In this document: positions 4,183 to 6,084 of the stretch, piece after piece
How the letters are laid out: each line of letters starts with the position of its first letter
How positions within the stretch are numbered: the first letter of the stretch is position 1
Assembly (NCBI GenBank): GCA_009785655.1
Contig: WQVW01000107.1
Coordinates: forward strand, 1 to 6,084
Direction of reading: 5' to 3'
Length of the DNA stretch: 6,084 bases
Source of the DNA: Oscillospiraceae bacterium
GTDB taxonomy: Bacteria; Bacillota; Clostridia; Oscillospirales; Oscillospiraceae
Position numbers and translations under genes: made by a program
Notes under the pieces: generated by a model
Seen by the model: only the letters and a program-made list of their open reading frames with translations
Told to the model about the DNA's origin: nothing
Database searches by the model: none

Positions 4183-6084
4183 ATGCCCACACCAACTCCC
4201 CATTCCCAAACACCGATGATGAAACAATACTTCGACCTGAAAGAACGCTGTCCTGACAGCATTCTGTTCTTCCGGCTCGGGGATTTTTATGAGATGTTCG
4301 GCGATGATGCGCGGGTCGCAGCGAAAGAGCTCGATCTTACGCTGACCTCTCGCGATAAGTCAACCGATAATCCGCATAACCGTATGCCGATGTGCGGCGT
4401 GCCGCATCACTCGTCGGAGGCTTATATCGCGCGGCTGATTGCCAAAGGCTACAAAGTGTCAATCTGCGAACAGGTGGAAGACCCGGCCGAAGCGAAAGGA
4501 TTGGTCGCGCGCGATATCGTCCGCGTCGTCACGCCGGGAACATTGTATGAACCCTCAATGCTGGACGAAAGCCGCGGGAACTACCTCTGCGCCGTTTACT
4601 TAGGCGACATGGCGGCCATCTGCTTCGCCGACATGTCCACCGGTGAGATATCAGTCAGCGAGTTCGACACCCCCGATCTGCGGAAAATAGAAAACGAATT
4701 GTCCGTTTTCTCCCCGGCGGAGGCGATTTTCGGCGGTGACCCGGAACTTTGCCAGCAACTGGCCGAATTCCTGACGGCGAAGATTAACTGCCTGTGTCAA
4801 TACTGTGACACCATGTTCGGGCATGACGATGCATTCAACCTGCTGGGCAGCGTGTTTAGCGCGGAGCGGATTGAAGCGTTGATCCCGGCTGCCAGGCGTG
4901 CCATCGGCGGATTGCTGTCATACGTGAAAGACACGCAAAAAAGCGACGCAATGCATTTAAAGCCTATCTCCCGCAACGAAAGCGGAGCATATATGGAGCT
5001 GGATCTAAACACAATCCGGAATTTGGAATTGCTGTCAATCCTCTCCACCGGCGAAACCAAGGGCAGTTTACTCTCTGTGCTGGATCAGACGAAAACACCG
5101 ATGGGTCGCAGATTGTTGCGAACCTGGGTGCTGCGCCCGCTGCTACACCCGGATCCGATAAAGCAACGCCTTGCCGCCGTTGGCGAACTGCACGCCGAAA
5201 CGGTGTTACGCGGGGAACTCACCCGCAGATTGCGCTATGTGGCCGATACCGAGCGGCTGCTGTCCCGGATCGCATACAAAAGTGCCTCGCCGCGGGATCT
5301 GAAACTGCTGGCATCATCCATCGCCGCCGTGTGCGAGATAAAAGAGATTCTGCACACGGTTATCTGCCCCGCGTTGCGCGAGTGTGCCGACGCCGACGAC
5401 CTCGCCGATATTGCCAAGCTGATTGACGACAGTATTATGGACGAACCGCCACTTTCCGCGCGGGATGGAAACGTTTTTAAAGCGGGTGTAGACACGGAAG
5501 TAGACCGGTTGCGCAACCTGCTTGACAACAGCGCGGAGGCGTTGATTGCAATTGAGGTAAAGGAGCGCGAGCGGACAGGCAAAAAGCTGAAAGTCGGCTA
5601 TAACAAGGTTTTCGGGTATTATATCGAAATTCCCCGGTCATCTTCCGAAGATGTGCCGGGCGACTATATAAGAAAACAAACCCTCGCCAATGCGGAGCGT
5701 TTTATCACGCAGGAGCTAAAAGAGCTGGAAGCAGACTTGCTGTCCGCCAAGGATAAACTCGCGGCAATCGAGCTGCGGATGTATAACGAACTGTTAGACA
5801 AGCTCGGCACACAGGCGGCGCGGATTCAGGAGACATCGCGCCTGGTGGCAAATCTCGACGTATACTGCGCCCTGGCAGAAGCCGCGCGGGCAAATAATTA
5901 CGTCTGTCCGAACATCGACATCGGTGGAACGATTGACATAACAGCCGGGCGTCACCCAACGGTGGAACGCTCTCGAACCGATATCTTGTTCGTGCCGAAT
6001 GACGCGCTGCTCGACTGGGAAACGAACCGTTGCATTCTGCTGACCGGCCCCAACATGGCCGGAAAATCAACATACATGCGGCAG
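4183..6084 (+). CDS. mutS: DNA mismatch repair protein MutS (3' end outside window)
   Basis: 634 codons are open to the window end; a full MutS is usually about 850-900 residues. MutS binds mismatches and, with ATP, recruits MutL. Visible parts are the mismatch-binding domain with FFRLGDFYEMF (29-39, in which the Phe35-x-Glu37 motif wedges at the mismatch); the connector domain; the lever region including TPMGRRLLRTWVLRPL; the clamp boundary motifs KVGYNKVFGYYIEI (470-483) and RKQTLANAERFITQELKELE (from 497); LDVYCALAEAA; GRHPTVE; and the Walker A motif GPNMAGKST (622-630). Walker B, the signature motif and the C-terminus lie beyond 6084. GGAGG (4171-4175) is 7 nt before the ATG. A short extra N-terminal stretch (MPTPTPHSQTP) precedes the usual start of homology at MMKQYFDLK. 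No frameshift or stop is seen. Confidence 0.97.
   Translation, partial: MPTPTPHSQTPMMKQYFDLKERCPDSILFFRLGDFYEMFGDDARVAAKELDLTLTSRDKSTDNPHNRMPMCGVPHHSSEAYIARLIAKGYKVSICEQVEDPAEAKGLVARDIVRVVTPGTLYEPSMLDESRGNYLCAVYLGDMAAICFADMSTGEISVSEFDTPDLRKIENELSVFSPAEAIFGGDPELCQQLAEFLTAKINCLCQYCDTMFGHDDAFNLLGSVFSAERIEALIPAARRAIGGLLSYVKDTQKSDAMHLKPISRNESGAYMELDLNTIRNLELLSILSTGETKGSLLSVLDQTKTPMGRRLLRTWVLRPLLHPDPIKQRLAAVGELHAETVLRGELTRRLRYVADTERLLSRIAYKSASPRDLKLLASSIAAVCEIKEILHTVICPALRECADADDLADIAKLIDDSIMDEPPLSARDGNVFKAGVDTEVDRLRNLLDNSAEALIAIEVKERERTGKKLKVGYNKVFGYYIEIPRSSSEDVPGDYIRKQTLANAERFITQELKELEADLLSAKDKLAAIELRMYNELLDKLGTQAARIQETSRLVANLDVYCALAEAARANNYVCPNIDIGGTIDITAGRHPTVERSRTDILFVPNDALLDWETNRCILLTGPNMAGKSTYMRQ

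Noticed and set aside
5705..6073. A 122-codon minus-strand frame within mutS
   Set aside because: It is antisense to conserved MutS motifs; cysteine- and arginine-rich content is typical of shadow translation of GC-rich genes.

Overview
This window looks like a chromosomal housekeeping and sporulation segment of an endospore-forming Bacillota, most likely a class Clostridia member of moderate GC (an Oscillospiraceae-like genome would fit). The reasons are the yabP-yabQ-divIC-yabR block, which is typical of spore formers, strong AGGAGG-type ribosome binding sites, and the Clostridia-like style of the Pth and MutS proteins. The genus cannot be told from this sequence.

Layout. 22-98 (minus) is a complete tRNA-Arg with anticodon CCG and an encoded CCA end. 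It is preceded by an essentially perfect vegetative promoter at 235-263 and an unusually long, repetitive leader of about 130 nt. Divergent to it, on the plus strand, is a four-gene block: yabP (351-638), yabQ (780-1442 as read, with a suspicious C-terminus), divIC (1285-1560) and yabR (1699-2130). Next come prs (2379-3347), pth (3531-4118) and mutS (from 4183, cut by the window end at 6084 just after the Walker A motif).

Function. YabP and YabQ are spore-envelope and cortex assembly proteins. DivIC belongs to the division septum, and YabR is an S1-domain RNA-binding protein. Prs makes PRPP for nucleotide synthesis, Pth recycles peptidyl-tRNA, and MutS recognises mismatches. In Bacillus subtilis prs-pth and yabP-yabQ-divIC-yabR lie in the same neighbourhood but in the opposite relative order and separated by fin, mfd, spoVT and others, so this is a rearranged version of a familiar cluster.

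The intergenic spaces carry most of the unexplained structure. They hold a 10-bp inverted repeat that could pair the divIC stop with the yabR ribosome binding site, a 14-bp hairpin before prs, a compact three-stem element plus an 11-bp GC-rich hairpin between prs and pth, and a hairpin that places the mutS ribosome binding site in its loop and stem. I see no mobile-element gene, CRISPR array, toxin-antitoxin or defence system, and no convincing new biological system. The points most worth checking are the yabQ/divIC overlap (possible frameshift) and the structured intergenic elements.
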